From: an uncultured Flavobacteriales bacterium
GTDB taxonomy: Bacteria > Bacteroidota > Bacteroidia > Palsa-965
Assembly (NCBI GenBank): GCA_946478675.1
Contig: CAMLEF010000001.1
Location: 1-48,506 of the forward strand
Direction: 5' to 3'
Length of the DNA: 48,506 nucleotides
In this document: piece after piece, positions 19,207-25,847 of the stretch
How the letters are laid out: each line of letters begins with the position of its first letter
Position numbering within the stretch: the first letter of the stretch is position 1
The notes under the pieces: model-generated
Seen by the model: only the letters and a program-made list of their open reading frames with translations
What the model was told of the DNA's origin: nothing
Database searches by the model: none
Program-made: the position numbers and the translations under genes

Positions 19207-20538
19207 GTGATCAAGTTCACGCTCTTTTTCCTCAGCCTTTCCCTGCTCATCATTCTCCACGAGTTCGGACATTACATCACCGCACGCTGGTTCAAAGCGA
19301 AAGTCGACAAGTTCTACCTCTTCTTCGATTTCCTTTTCCCGTTCCCGGGCGTGATGAAATTTTCGCTGTTCAAGAAAAAGATCGGCGACACGGAATACGG
19401 TCTCGGCTGGTTTCCGTTCGGCGGCTACGTCGACATTGCCGGCATGATGGCCGATCCCGAAGAGAAAGAGCCGAAAGCGCCCGAGCCGCACGAGTTCCGC
19501 GGCAAAAAACCGTGGCAGCGACTGATCATTCTCGCAGGCGGCGTAACCGTCAATTTCCTGCTGGCGATCGTTATTTACAGCATGCTGGCCTGGGCCTGGG
19601 GCGATGATCGTTTGCCCGCAGCCAATGCGAAATACGGCGTGATGTGCGATACGATCATGCTCAACATGGGACTGCAGGACGGTGATAAGCCGATTGCCGT
19701 AGACGGCGTTCCGATCGACGATATTCAGCATGCGAACGCTTCCATGATCCTCGATGATCATCACGGCATCACAGTGGAGCGTGACGGTAAAACAGTAAAC
19801 ATCCCGCTGAAGGAAGGCATCGGTTACCAGGTGATCGAAAAAGAAGATCAGCATGCCTTGTTCCAGCCGCTCATTCCTTTCGTGGCCGACAGCGTTATTG
19901 CCGGAGATCCCGCCGAAAAGGCCGGCCTGCAAAAGGGCGACAGCATTGTTACGCTGAATAACGACACGTTGCCGATGTTCCAGCAATTTGCGGCCCATCT
20001 TTCCCGTTTTAAGGATAAGAAAGTGACCGTAGGTTTTTATCGTAACGGCAAATACATGACCGCAGAAGTGAACGTCAACAAGGATGGAAAAATGGGTGTC
20101 GCTCCGGCGGACATGGATCGTTATCTCACGTTCGTTCACACCGACTACAACTTTTTCCCTGCCTGGGGCCGCGGATTTTCAAGAACGACGGAAACGCTTT
20201 CGAATTACGTGAAGCAGCTGAAGTTTCTCTTCACCAAAGCGGGCGCAAAAAAAGTCGGCGGTTTCGGTTCCATCGGCAAGCTCTTCCCGTCGACCTGGAA
20301 CTGGGAAGCGTTCTGGGAAATCACGGCAATGCTCTCCGTCATTCTTGCGTTCATGAACCTGCTGCCGATCCCGGTGCTCGACGGCGGTTACATTCTCTTT
20401 GTGCTCTGGGAAATGATCACCGGCAAAAAGGTCAGCGATAAATTCATGCAGAAGGCATTGACCATCGGCATGTATTTCGTGCTGGCATTGCTGCTGTATG
20501 CGAACGGAAACGACATTTTCCGCGCGCTGACGAAATAA
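19207..20538 (+). CDS. rseP: RseP-type site-2 (M50) intramembrane protease
   Basis: 443 residues. It cuts membrane-bound substrates such as anti-sigma factors or leftover signal peptides within the bilayer. The zinc site HEFGH is at residues 18-22 in the first helix, and the third ligand is D392 in the NLLPIPVLDGG motif. Two PDZ-like segments lie between (about 140-195 and 218-300; note GDPAEKAGLQKGDSI). The start codon appears to be GTG at 19207; the hydrophobic helix carrying HExxH begins right after it, so little could be missing. It follows dxr on the same strand. The substrate is unknown. Confidence 0.93.
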   Translation: MIKFTLFFLSLSLLIILHEFGHYITARWFKAKVDKFYLFFDFLFPFPGVMKFSLFKKKIGDTEYGLGWFPFGGYVDIAGMMADPEEKEPKAPEPHEFRGKKPWQRLIILAGGVTVNFLLAIVIYSMLAWAWGDDRLPAANAKYGVMCDTIMLNMGLQDGDKPIAVDGVPIDDIQHANASMILDDHHGITVERDGKTVNIPLKEGIGYQVIEKEDQHALFQPLIPFVADSVIAGDPAEKAGLQKGDSIVTLNNDTLPMFQQFAAHLSRFKDKKVTVGFYRNGKYMTAEVNVNKDGKMGVAPADMDRYLTFVHTDYNFFPAWGRGFSRTTETLSNYVKQLKFLFTKAGAKKVGGFGSIGKLFPSTWNWEAFWEITAMLSVILAFMNLLPIPVLDGGYILFVLWEMITGKKVSDKFMQKALTIGMYFVLALLLYANGNDIFRALTK

Positions 20539-20556
20539 TGGCACTGCTCTTGTAAA

Positions 20557-21426
20557 ATGAGAAGCATGAATAACCCTGTGATGATTTACGATTTACGATT
20601 TACGACGTACAATTTTAAAATCGTACTTCGTAAATCGTACTTCGTAATTTTTTTACTGCTGCTTCCTTTTGCCGCCGTCGCGCAATCCACGACGCGTACC
20701 GACGGCACGAGCACCACACCGGTGAAATCGGCGAAGACGAAAGTGCTCGTTATTCCGTGGGAGCCGCGCATGTTCAACTGCAGCTCCGACATCAGCCGCG
20801 CGATCAACAGCGAAACCGGGCAGAAGTATCCGCAGATGCAGGAAGCGCTTCGTAAAGGCATGGTCGATCAATTGAAGAAAGCATTCGGCCCCACCTGCAC
20901 GGTAACGTCGCTCATCGACGATACGGCGAAAATGAACAAGGACCTGCATTACGTGTACACCTGCACCTCGATGTCGTATACGCCGGTGAATTTTCCGCTC
21001 AATCCCACGAAAGCCGATTCCGCGAAACTGAAGCAGCAGAAGGGCGTGCAGAAAGGACAGATCCAGGCGGAAGAGCCCGAGGTGGAGAAGTTCATGAACA
21101 CGATCGTGCTCAGCCCGAACCTGCTCGGTTACCTCAAGAAAAAATACGGCGCGGATTACGTCGTTTTCATCAATGAGATGGACATGGACAACGACCTCGC
21201 CGGCGATCCGTACAACCTCAGCGGAAAACAGGATTTCAACCGCATCGCTACCGCGCACTGGACGATCTTCAATACGAACGACGGCAAGCGCGTGGCAATG
21301 GGAAAAACGAAATCGACGTTTACGTCCACTACCAATTCCCCGAAGAAGATCATCGACGGCGCCTTCAGCTCGATCGCGTCGCAGATGTATTCGAAGTTCA
21401 CGGTGGGAATTAAGCCGAAACAGTAA
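20557..21426 (+). CDS. exported protein of unknown function, N-terminus built from a repeat
   Basis: 289 residues from the first ATG; the Met codons at 20566 and 20581 are alternatives. The signal peptide core is SYFVIFLLLLPFAAVAQS. The n-region before it (IYDLRF...NFKIVLRKS) is the translation of a dispersed ATTTACG/CGTAAAT palindrome, so the start region has been recruited from an intergenic repeat. The mature part contains VLVIPWEPRMFN near its start and ends SKFTVGIKPKQ. I recognise no catalytic motif. It lies 18 nt after the rseP stop and may be co-transcribed with it. Confidence 0.75.
   Translation: MRSMNNPVMIYDLRFTTYNFKIVLRKSYFVIFLLLLPFAAVAQSTTRTDGTSTTPVKSAKTKVLVIPWEPRMFNCSSDISRAINSETGQKYPQMQEALRKGMVDQLKKAFGPTCTVTSLIDDTAKMNKDLHYVYTCTSMSYTPVNFPLNPTKADSAKLKQQKGVQKGQIQAEEPEVEKFMNTIVLSPNLLGYLKKKYGADYVVFINEMDMDNDLAGDPYNLSGKQDFNRIATAHWTIFNTNDGKRVAMGKTKSTFTSTTNSPKKIIDGAFSSIASQMYSKFTVGIKPKQ
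20584..20649. repeat. palindrome of ATTTACG words inside a signal peptide
   Basis: Three tandem ATTTACG-type words (20584-20610) face CGTACTTCGTAAATCGTACTTCG (20622-20646). The whole element is in frame and without stops within the 5' end of the 20557-21426 gene. Confidence 0.7.
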
Positions 21427-21432
21427 ATATTC

Positions 21433-21489
21433 GCCGCAGAGGCGCTGAGGACGCAGCGTTTTTCTCCGCATTCCCTGCGCCGCTGCGGC
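21433..21489. repeat. CGCAGAGGCGC-family palindrome
   Basis: GCCGCAGAGGCGC at the left faces GCGCCGCTGCGGC at the right, with inner ACGCAGCG words. It lies just after the 20557-21426 gene and is followed by ATTTTT on the plus strand, so it may act as its terminator. Confidence 0.65.
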
Positions 21490-21574
21490 AATTTTTAACA
21501 CCGGTGCCGTGTAACAAACGTCACCGGCCGCACCCCGCTTTTTCGTACCTTTACGCTCCTTAAAAAACACATCC

Positions 21575-23128
21575 ATGGCCCAGGTTATGACTGACACGTT
21601 CGGCATCGCGGAGGCGCTCAAAGCGCTTGGCATTAACGAACTCAATTTTGGCGCTTCTACCGGTACGAATCACTGGAACACGAAAGGCGCAAAAGTAGAA
21701 TCCTATTCTCCCGCCGACGGACAATTCATCGGCAGCACGAACCAGGCGACCGCCGAGGATTACGAAAAAGTAATGACCGCTGCCACCGAAGCGTTCAAAG
21801 TATGGCGCAACGTTCCCGCTCCCAAACGCGGCGAGGTCGTTCGCCAGATCGGTGACCAGCTCCGCAAATACAAAGAGCCGCTGGGCAAGCTCGTTTCCTA
21901 CGAAATGGGCAAGTCGCTGCAGGAAGGTCTCGGCGAAGTGCAGGAAATGATCGACATCTGCGATTTCGCGGTCGGCCTTTCCCGCCAGCTGTACGGCCTC
22001 ACGATGCACAGCGAACGCCCGAAGCACCGCATGTACGAGCAGTACCATCCGCTCGGCGTGGTCGGCATCATCTCCGCGTTCAACTTCCCGGTTGCCGTTT
22101 GGAGCTGGAACGCAGCCCTCGCCTGGGTGTGCGGCGACGTGTGCGTGTGGAAACCTTCTTCCAAAACGCCGCTCTGCGCCATCGCCTGCCAGAACATCAT
22201 CGCGCCGGTGCTCAAGAAAAATAACGTTCCCGAAGGCGTGAGTTGCCTGCTCCTCGGCAATCCCGTCGGCGACATGATGAACCACGATAAGCGCGTACCG
22301 CTGGTGTCCTTCACCGGTTCCACGCGCATCGGCAAGATCGTTGCGGGCGCTACGGCGCAGCGTTTCGGTCGCAGCATCCTCGAGCTCGGCGGCAACAACG
22401 CGATCATCGTTTCGCAGCATGCCGATATGAGCATGGTGCTCGTCGGTGCGGTATTCGGCGCTGTCGGTACGGCCGGCCAGCGCTGCACCACCACGCGCCG
22501 TCTCATCATCCACGAAAGCATTTACGACAAGACGCTGGAAGTGCTGAAGAACGCATACGGCCAGCTGCAGATCGGCAACCCGCTTGACGCGAAGAACCAC
22601 GTCGGCCCGCTGATCGATAAGAAAGCGACGGAAGATTATCTCAACGCCATCAAGCGCGCGAAAGAAGAAGGCGGCAAGATGGTGGTGGAAGGCGGCGTGC
22701 TTTCCGGCGACGGCTACGAGAGCGGCTGCTACGTGAAGCCCTGCATCATCGAAGCGAAAAACAATTTCCACATCGTGCAGGAAGAAACGTTCGCGCCGAT
22801 CCTCTACGTGATGAAATACAAAACAATGGAAGAAGCGATCGACATGCAGAACGGCGTTCCGCAGGGGTTGTCCTCTTCGATCTTCACGTCGAACATGCGC
22901 GAGATGGAACAGTTCCTTTCGCACGACGGCTCCGACTGCGGTATTGCGAACGTCAACATCGGCACGTCCGGTGCGGAGATCGGCGGCGCATTCGGCGGTG
23001 AGAAAGAAACCGGCGGCGGCCGTGAGTCGGGCTCCGATGCGTGGAAAGTGTACATGCGTCGCCAGACGAACACGATCAACTACGGATCGCAGCTCCCGCT
23101 TGCGCAGGGCATCGAGTTCAATATTTGA
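21575..23128 (+). CDS. amaB: ALDH7-family aldehyde dehydrogenase (aminoadipate-semialdehyde type)
   Basis: 517 residues. The ALDH fold has the catalytic nucleophile C304 in GTAGQRCTTTRR, the general base E270 in LELGGNN, N170 in SAFNFP, and the cofactor motif FTGST at 246-250. GTAGQRCTT and the C-terminal GTSGAEIGGAFGGEKETGGG are typical of the ALDH7/antiquitin group, which oxidises alpha-aminoadipic semialdehyde in lysine breakdown. No other lysine-catabolic gene is nearby, so the substrate is inferred from subfamily only. A TACCTTTA box at 21546-21553 is a weak promoter candidate. Confidence 0.93.
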   Translation: MAQVMTDTFGIAEALKALGINELNFGASTGTNHWNTKGAKVESYSPADGQFIGSTNQATAEDYEKVMTAATEAFKVWRNVPAPKRGEVVRQIGDQLRKYKEPLGKLVSYEMGKSLQEGLGEVQEMIDICDFAVGLSRQLYGLTMHSERPKHRMYEQYHPLGVVGIISAFNFPVAVWSWNAALAWVCGDVCVWKPSSKTPLCAIACQNIIAPVLKKNNVPEGVSCLLLGNPVGDMMNHDKRVPLVSFTGSTRIGKIVAGATAQRFGRSILELGGNNAIIVSQHADMSMVLVGAVFGAVGTAGQRCTTTRRLIIHESIYDKTLEVLKNAYGQLQIGNPLDAKNHVGPLIDKKATEDYLNAIKRAKEEGGKMVVEGGVLSGDGYESGCYVKPCIIEAKNNFHIVQEETFAPILYVMKYKTMEEAIDMQNGVPQGLSSSIFTSNMREMEQFLSHDGSDCGIANVNIGTSGAEIGGAFGGEKETGGGRESGSDAWKVYMRRQTNTINYGSQLPLAQGIEFNI

Positions 23129-23146
23129 TTGAAATAAAAAAAGATT

Positions 23147-23206
23147 GCCGCAGAGGCGCAGGGAACGCAGAGAAAGATTTGCTTTGCGGACTTTGCGCCT
23201 TTGCGA
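23147..23206. repeat. CGCAGAGGCGC-family palindrome
   Basis: GCCGCAGAGGCGCA on the left faces TTTGCGCCTTTGCG on the right, with A-runs before it. It lies after the ALDH7 gene. A second repeat type (TTCGTATTCG words) follows at about 23257-23298. Confidence 0.6.
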
Positions 23207-23256
23207 TTTAAAACGTCATTATGGAATATGCAGGATATTTTAATAACCATTCCTTA

Positions 23257-23298
23257 TTCGTATTCGCATATTCGTACCCATTCGTAATTCGTAATCCG
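23257..23298. repeat. TTCGTA-word array upstream of the TA pair
   Basis: Repeated TTCGTAT/TTCGTAA words in tandem without a clear opposing arm. The end of the array runs straight into the -7 box of the antitoxin gene. The same words form the array at 41753-41934. Confidence 0.6.
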
Positions 23299-23306
23299 TA
23301 AATTTG
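23299..23306 (+). promoter_or_regulatory. -7 box (TAAATTTG) abutting the antitoxin start
   Basis: TAAATTTG matches TAnnTTTG and ends three bases before the ATG at 23310. Its first two bases come from the edge of the TTCGTA repeat array. A leaderless mRNA is implied. Confidence 0.55.
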
Positions 23307-23309
23307 AAT

Positions 23310-23594
23310 ATGCAGCTTTCGCGCAAATTATTCTGGGATGTCAACTACGACACGATCGACTGGGAGAAAAATTACCAGTGGGTGATTTGTCGTGTACTGG
23401 ATCGCGGTGGACTGAACGATTGGAATGAAATTCGTCAACATTATGGTTGGCCCAAAATTCTTGAAGCGGCGAAAAGCGCCCGCTATCTTTCTAAAAAAAC
23501 AGTTTATTTCCTCAGCGCTGTTTTTAATGTTCCGCTAACTGAATTCCGATGCTACAACCTGATGCAGTCCCAGGCGGAACACTGGATCTATTAA
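23310..23594 (+). CDS. DUF6922-type antitoxin-like protein
   Basis: 94 residues from the ATG at 23310. It contains LFWDVNYDTIDWEKNYQWVI and a helical RVLDRGGLNDWNEIRQHYG segment, a pattern I associate with the small proteins encoded ahead of AbiEii-type nucleotidyltransferases in Bacteroidota. It overlaps the next gene by 46 nt, as antitoxin-toxin pairs often do. The antitoxin role is inferred from this pairing. Base composition is visibly AT-richer than ALDH7 upstream, which suggests acquisition by transfer. Confidence 0.82.
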   Translation: MQLSRKLFWDVNYDTIDWEKNYQWVICRVLDRGGLNDWNEIRQHYGWPKILEAAKSARYLSKKTVYFLSAVFNVPLTEFRCYNLMQSQAEHWIY

Positions 23595-24169
23595 AGCACC
23601 TGGCTTCAATGCCTGCCTTAAAAGGATTTCGCCTTGTCGGTGGAACTTCTCTTGCCTTACAGATTGGCCATCGCTTATCCGTCGATCTTGATTTTTTCAG
23701 CGATGAGAAAAAAGATATCGCCCGCATCAGCGATGAGCTGCTACAGGAAGATGGAATGACATTAAAATCAGAATCTTCCTATGCGCTTTTCCTGGAATAC
23801 AAGAATGTAAAAGTAGATGTGTTGAATTATCCGTATCCCTTTATCACGGCTCCTTTGGTTGAAGATGGTATTACTTTATGCCATACCGATGACATTGCAG
23901 CGATGAAGTTGAAAACGATCATGAACCGCGGCGCTAAAAAAGACTTCTACGACATTTTCTTTTTGCTGGAACGATATACATTGCCCGACATGATCGGGAA
24001 GTTTGCAGAGAAGTATAAAAACATTGAGCCGGTTGCACTTTATAAAAGTCTTACCTATTTCGAAGATGCCGAAATGCAGGATGAGATTGTGCCGCTTCGT
24101 AATCGCTCGCTGACCTGGGCGCAGGTAAAAGAGAGGCTTATCGACGAAGCGCGCAAATTGTTGTTATAG
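23549..24169 (+). CDS. AbiEii-family nucleotidyltransferase (toxin)
   Basis: 206 residues. The nucleotidyltransferase signature is present: GGTSLALQIGHR (31-42) followed by SVDLDFFS, with the metal-binding pair D46 and D48, and later a conserved KKDFYDIFFLL helix. AbiEii/MNT toxins block growth by adding nucleotides to RNA acceptors, in type IV-like toxin-antitoxin or phage-abortive systems. All visible active-site residues are intact. It overlaps the antitoxin-like gene by 46 nt and is AT-richer than its flanks. A short phosphatase-gene remnant begins 25 nt after its stop. Confidence 0.88.
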   Translation: MLQPDAVPGGTLDLLKHLASMPALKGFRLVGGTSLALQIGHRLSVDLDFFSDEKKDIARISDELLQEDGMTLKSESSYALFLEYKNVKVDVLNYPYPFITAPLVEDGITLCHTDDIAAMKLKTIMNRGAKKDFYDIFFLLERYTLPDMIGKFAEKYKNIEPVALYKSLTYFEDAEMQDEIVPLRNRSLTWAQVKERLIDEARKLLL

Positions 24170-24193
24170 GTTATCTTCTCAATTGCTACGGCC

Positions 24194-24244
24194 AGGATTG
24201 AACTGGTTGACGACGTTTGCGTGATTGGTATTCGCATCGGTTAG
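24194..24244 (+). pseudogene. orphan 3' end of a SpoIIE-phosphatase gene
   Basis: The plus-strand frame reads RIELVDDVCVIGIRIG and then TAG. This is the conserved C-terminus of the phosphatases in this window (EQVDDVCVIGLRIG at 29778; QVDDVLVIGFRIG at 33638). Over the last 45 nt it agrees with the 29778 gene at about 37 positions. Upstream, the homology stops and the toxin-antitoxin pair begins, so the rest of the gene was probably lost or replaced by that module. Confidence 0.75.
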
Positions 24245-24280
24245 TCTGCGTAACAGGAACCCGGAAGTGAAATAACTTAG

Positions 24281-25552
24281 ATGAAAATTCCACTCATGAA
24301 AAAATTGTTTTTCCTCCTGCTGCTTTTCCCGGTAACGAACATCGTTGCAGCTGACCTGTTGCGCACCGGCGAATGGCGCGGCGTATTGCAACTGAACGAT
24401 TCGACGGAATTGCCGTTCTCGTTCACGATCACAAAGGGGAAAACTCCTGCGAAAGAATTTTTTGTGTTGACCATTCACAATGCGGAAGAACGGATTCCCG
24501 TCGAGCAATTGGTCGTCACGAACGATTCCGTGAACTGGCGCATGCCCGTCTTCGATTCCTGGTTCAAATGCAAATACGAAAGCGACACGACTTTTTCCGG
24601 AACGTTCTACAACCGCGCAGCCAGTCGTCCGTATGAGTTGAAGTTTCGTGCGGAGTACGGGAAAAAGCGCATCGGTTTCGACAATTCTTCGTTTGGCGGA
24701 TTTGAAAAGATCCATGACGTAAACGGAAAATGGGAATGTACCTTCAGTCCCGGCACTGCCGACAGCAGCAAAGCCATCGGTATTTTCAAGCGCAATATGC
24801 AAGGCGTTGTGACGGGGACTTTTCTCACGGAAACCGGCGACTACCGTTATCTCGAAGGAGAAGAATACGGTAATGAGCTCATCGAAGTTTCTTGCTTTGA
24901 CGGTTCGCATGCATTCCTGTTCAAAGCGCGGTGGCAGGACGACGGCACGCTGAAAGGGCAGGCGTTTTACGGTAAATACGGTTACGAAACCTGGGAAGGA
25001 AAGCCGAATAAAAAATTCGAATTGCGCGATCCTGAAAAGCTGACGTGGGTAACGGACAGCAACAACGTGAATTTTACGTTCACCGATCTCAACGGAAAAC
25101 CGGTGTCGCTTTCCGATCCGCAATTCAAAGGGAAAGTTGTCATCGTGCAGATCATGGGAAGCTGGTGCCCGAACTGCATGGACGAGACGAAATGGCTCGC
25201 CGGCGTTTACAAAAAATACCAGCCGAAAGGATTGGAAGTCGTAGCGCTCGCCTACGAACGCAGCAGCGACACCAGTGTTGCGAACGCGAACATCCGTCGA
25301 TTGAAAATGAAATACGGCGCCGATTACACGTTCCTCAACACCGGCAAAAGCGGAAGAGACGCCGCGTCTGCAAGCTTACCGTTCCTCAACGGCATCATGT
25401 CTTTTCCCACAACGATCTACATCGATCGCAACGGGAAAGTGCGCAAAGTCTACACCGGCTTCAACGGTCCTGCAACGGGCGTGCAGTATGAAAAAGATAC
25501 GGCGGAAGCGTTGCGTTTTATTCAGCAGCTGCTGGCGGAGAAGGTCAAGTAA
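24281..25552 (+). CDS. exported TlpA-family thiol-disulfide protein
   Basis: 423 residues from the ATG at 24281; the Met at 24296 (MKKLFFLLLLFPVTNIVAA) gives an equally good signal peptide. The C-terminal thioredoxin domain (about 258-420) has the active site WCPNC (C296, C299 from the first Met) and a cis-Pro region SFPTTIYIDRNGK. The N-terminal part (30-250) is a beta-rich region of the kind that precedes TlpA domains in Bacteroidota. It probably reduces periplasmic disulfides; the partner is unknown. It stands alone. Confidence 0.9.
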   Translation: MKIPLMKKLFFLLLLFPVTNIVAADLLRTGEWRGVLQLNDSTELPFSFTITKGKTPAKEFFVLTIHNAEERIPVEQLVVTNDSVNWRMPVFDSWFKCKYESDTTFSGTFYNRAASRPYELKFRAEYGKKRIGFDNSSFGGFEKIHDVNGKWECTFSPGTADSSKAIGIFKRNMQGVVTGTFLTETGDYRYLEGEEYGNELIEVSCFDGSHAFLFKARWQDDGTLKGQAFYGKYGYETWEGKPNKKFELRDPEKLTWVTDSNNVNFTFTDLNGKPVSLSDPQFKGKVVIVQIMGSWCPNCMDETKWLAGVYKKYQPKGLEVVALAYERSSDTSVANANIRRLKMKYGADYTFLNTGKSGRDAASASLPFLNGIMSFPTTIYIDRNGKVRKVYTGFNGPATGVQYEKDTAEALRFIQQLLAEKVK

Positions 25553-25604
25553 CTCGCCAGGACTTTTTCAGTTTAGAAAATTCAGCAGTTTCAATTTAGG
25601 TTTA

Positions 25605-25735
25605 GGGCATTCGGAAATTCGGTCATTCGGGAATTCGTGTATCAGGAAAACACAGAGCCTTGGTTTCCGGCGAACATAAATTACTTTTTTGTAGCCGACC
25701 GACCGGCAACCGAATGTCCGAATGACCGAATGCCC
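25605..25735. repeat. palindrome of CATTCGG words
   Basis: Left arm (25605-25630): GGGCATTCGG, AAATTCGG, TCATTCGG. Right arm complement (25710-25735): GGGCATTCGG, TCATTCGG, ACATTCGG. Arms are the same length and share words with substitutions. It lies in the 295-nt gap between two convergent genes; apart from this and the terminator beside it I see nothing else in the gap. Confidence 0.8.
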
Positions 25736-25783
25736 GACAGCAGCCGCTGAAAAAATATAACGCCTCCCCATAAACGCAATTCT

Positions 25784-25827
25784 CAAAAAAAGCAGAAGAG
25801 ACTCCCTCGCCCGGAAATCTCTTCTGC
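25784..25827 (-). terminator. terminator of the SprB-repeat gene
   Basis: GCAGAAGAGA at 25792-25801 pairs perfectly with TCTCTTCTGC at 25818-25827, followed on the minus strand by a run of seven T. It begins 20 nt after the stop codon at 25848. Confidence 0.88.
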
Positions 25828-25847
25828 AGCTAACCAAACCACACTGC

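Noticed and set aside
23257..24280. Insertion sequence or integron around the toxin-antitoxin pair
   Set aside because: No transposase, no terminal inverted repeats with target-site duplication; only altered base composition is visible.
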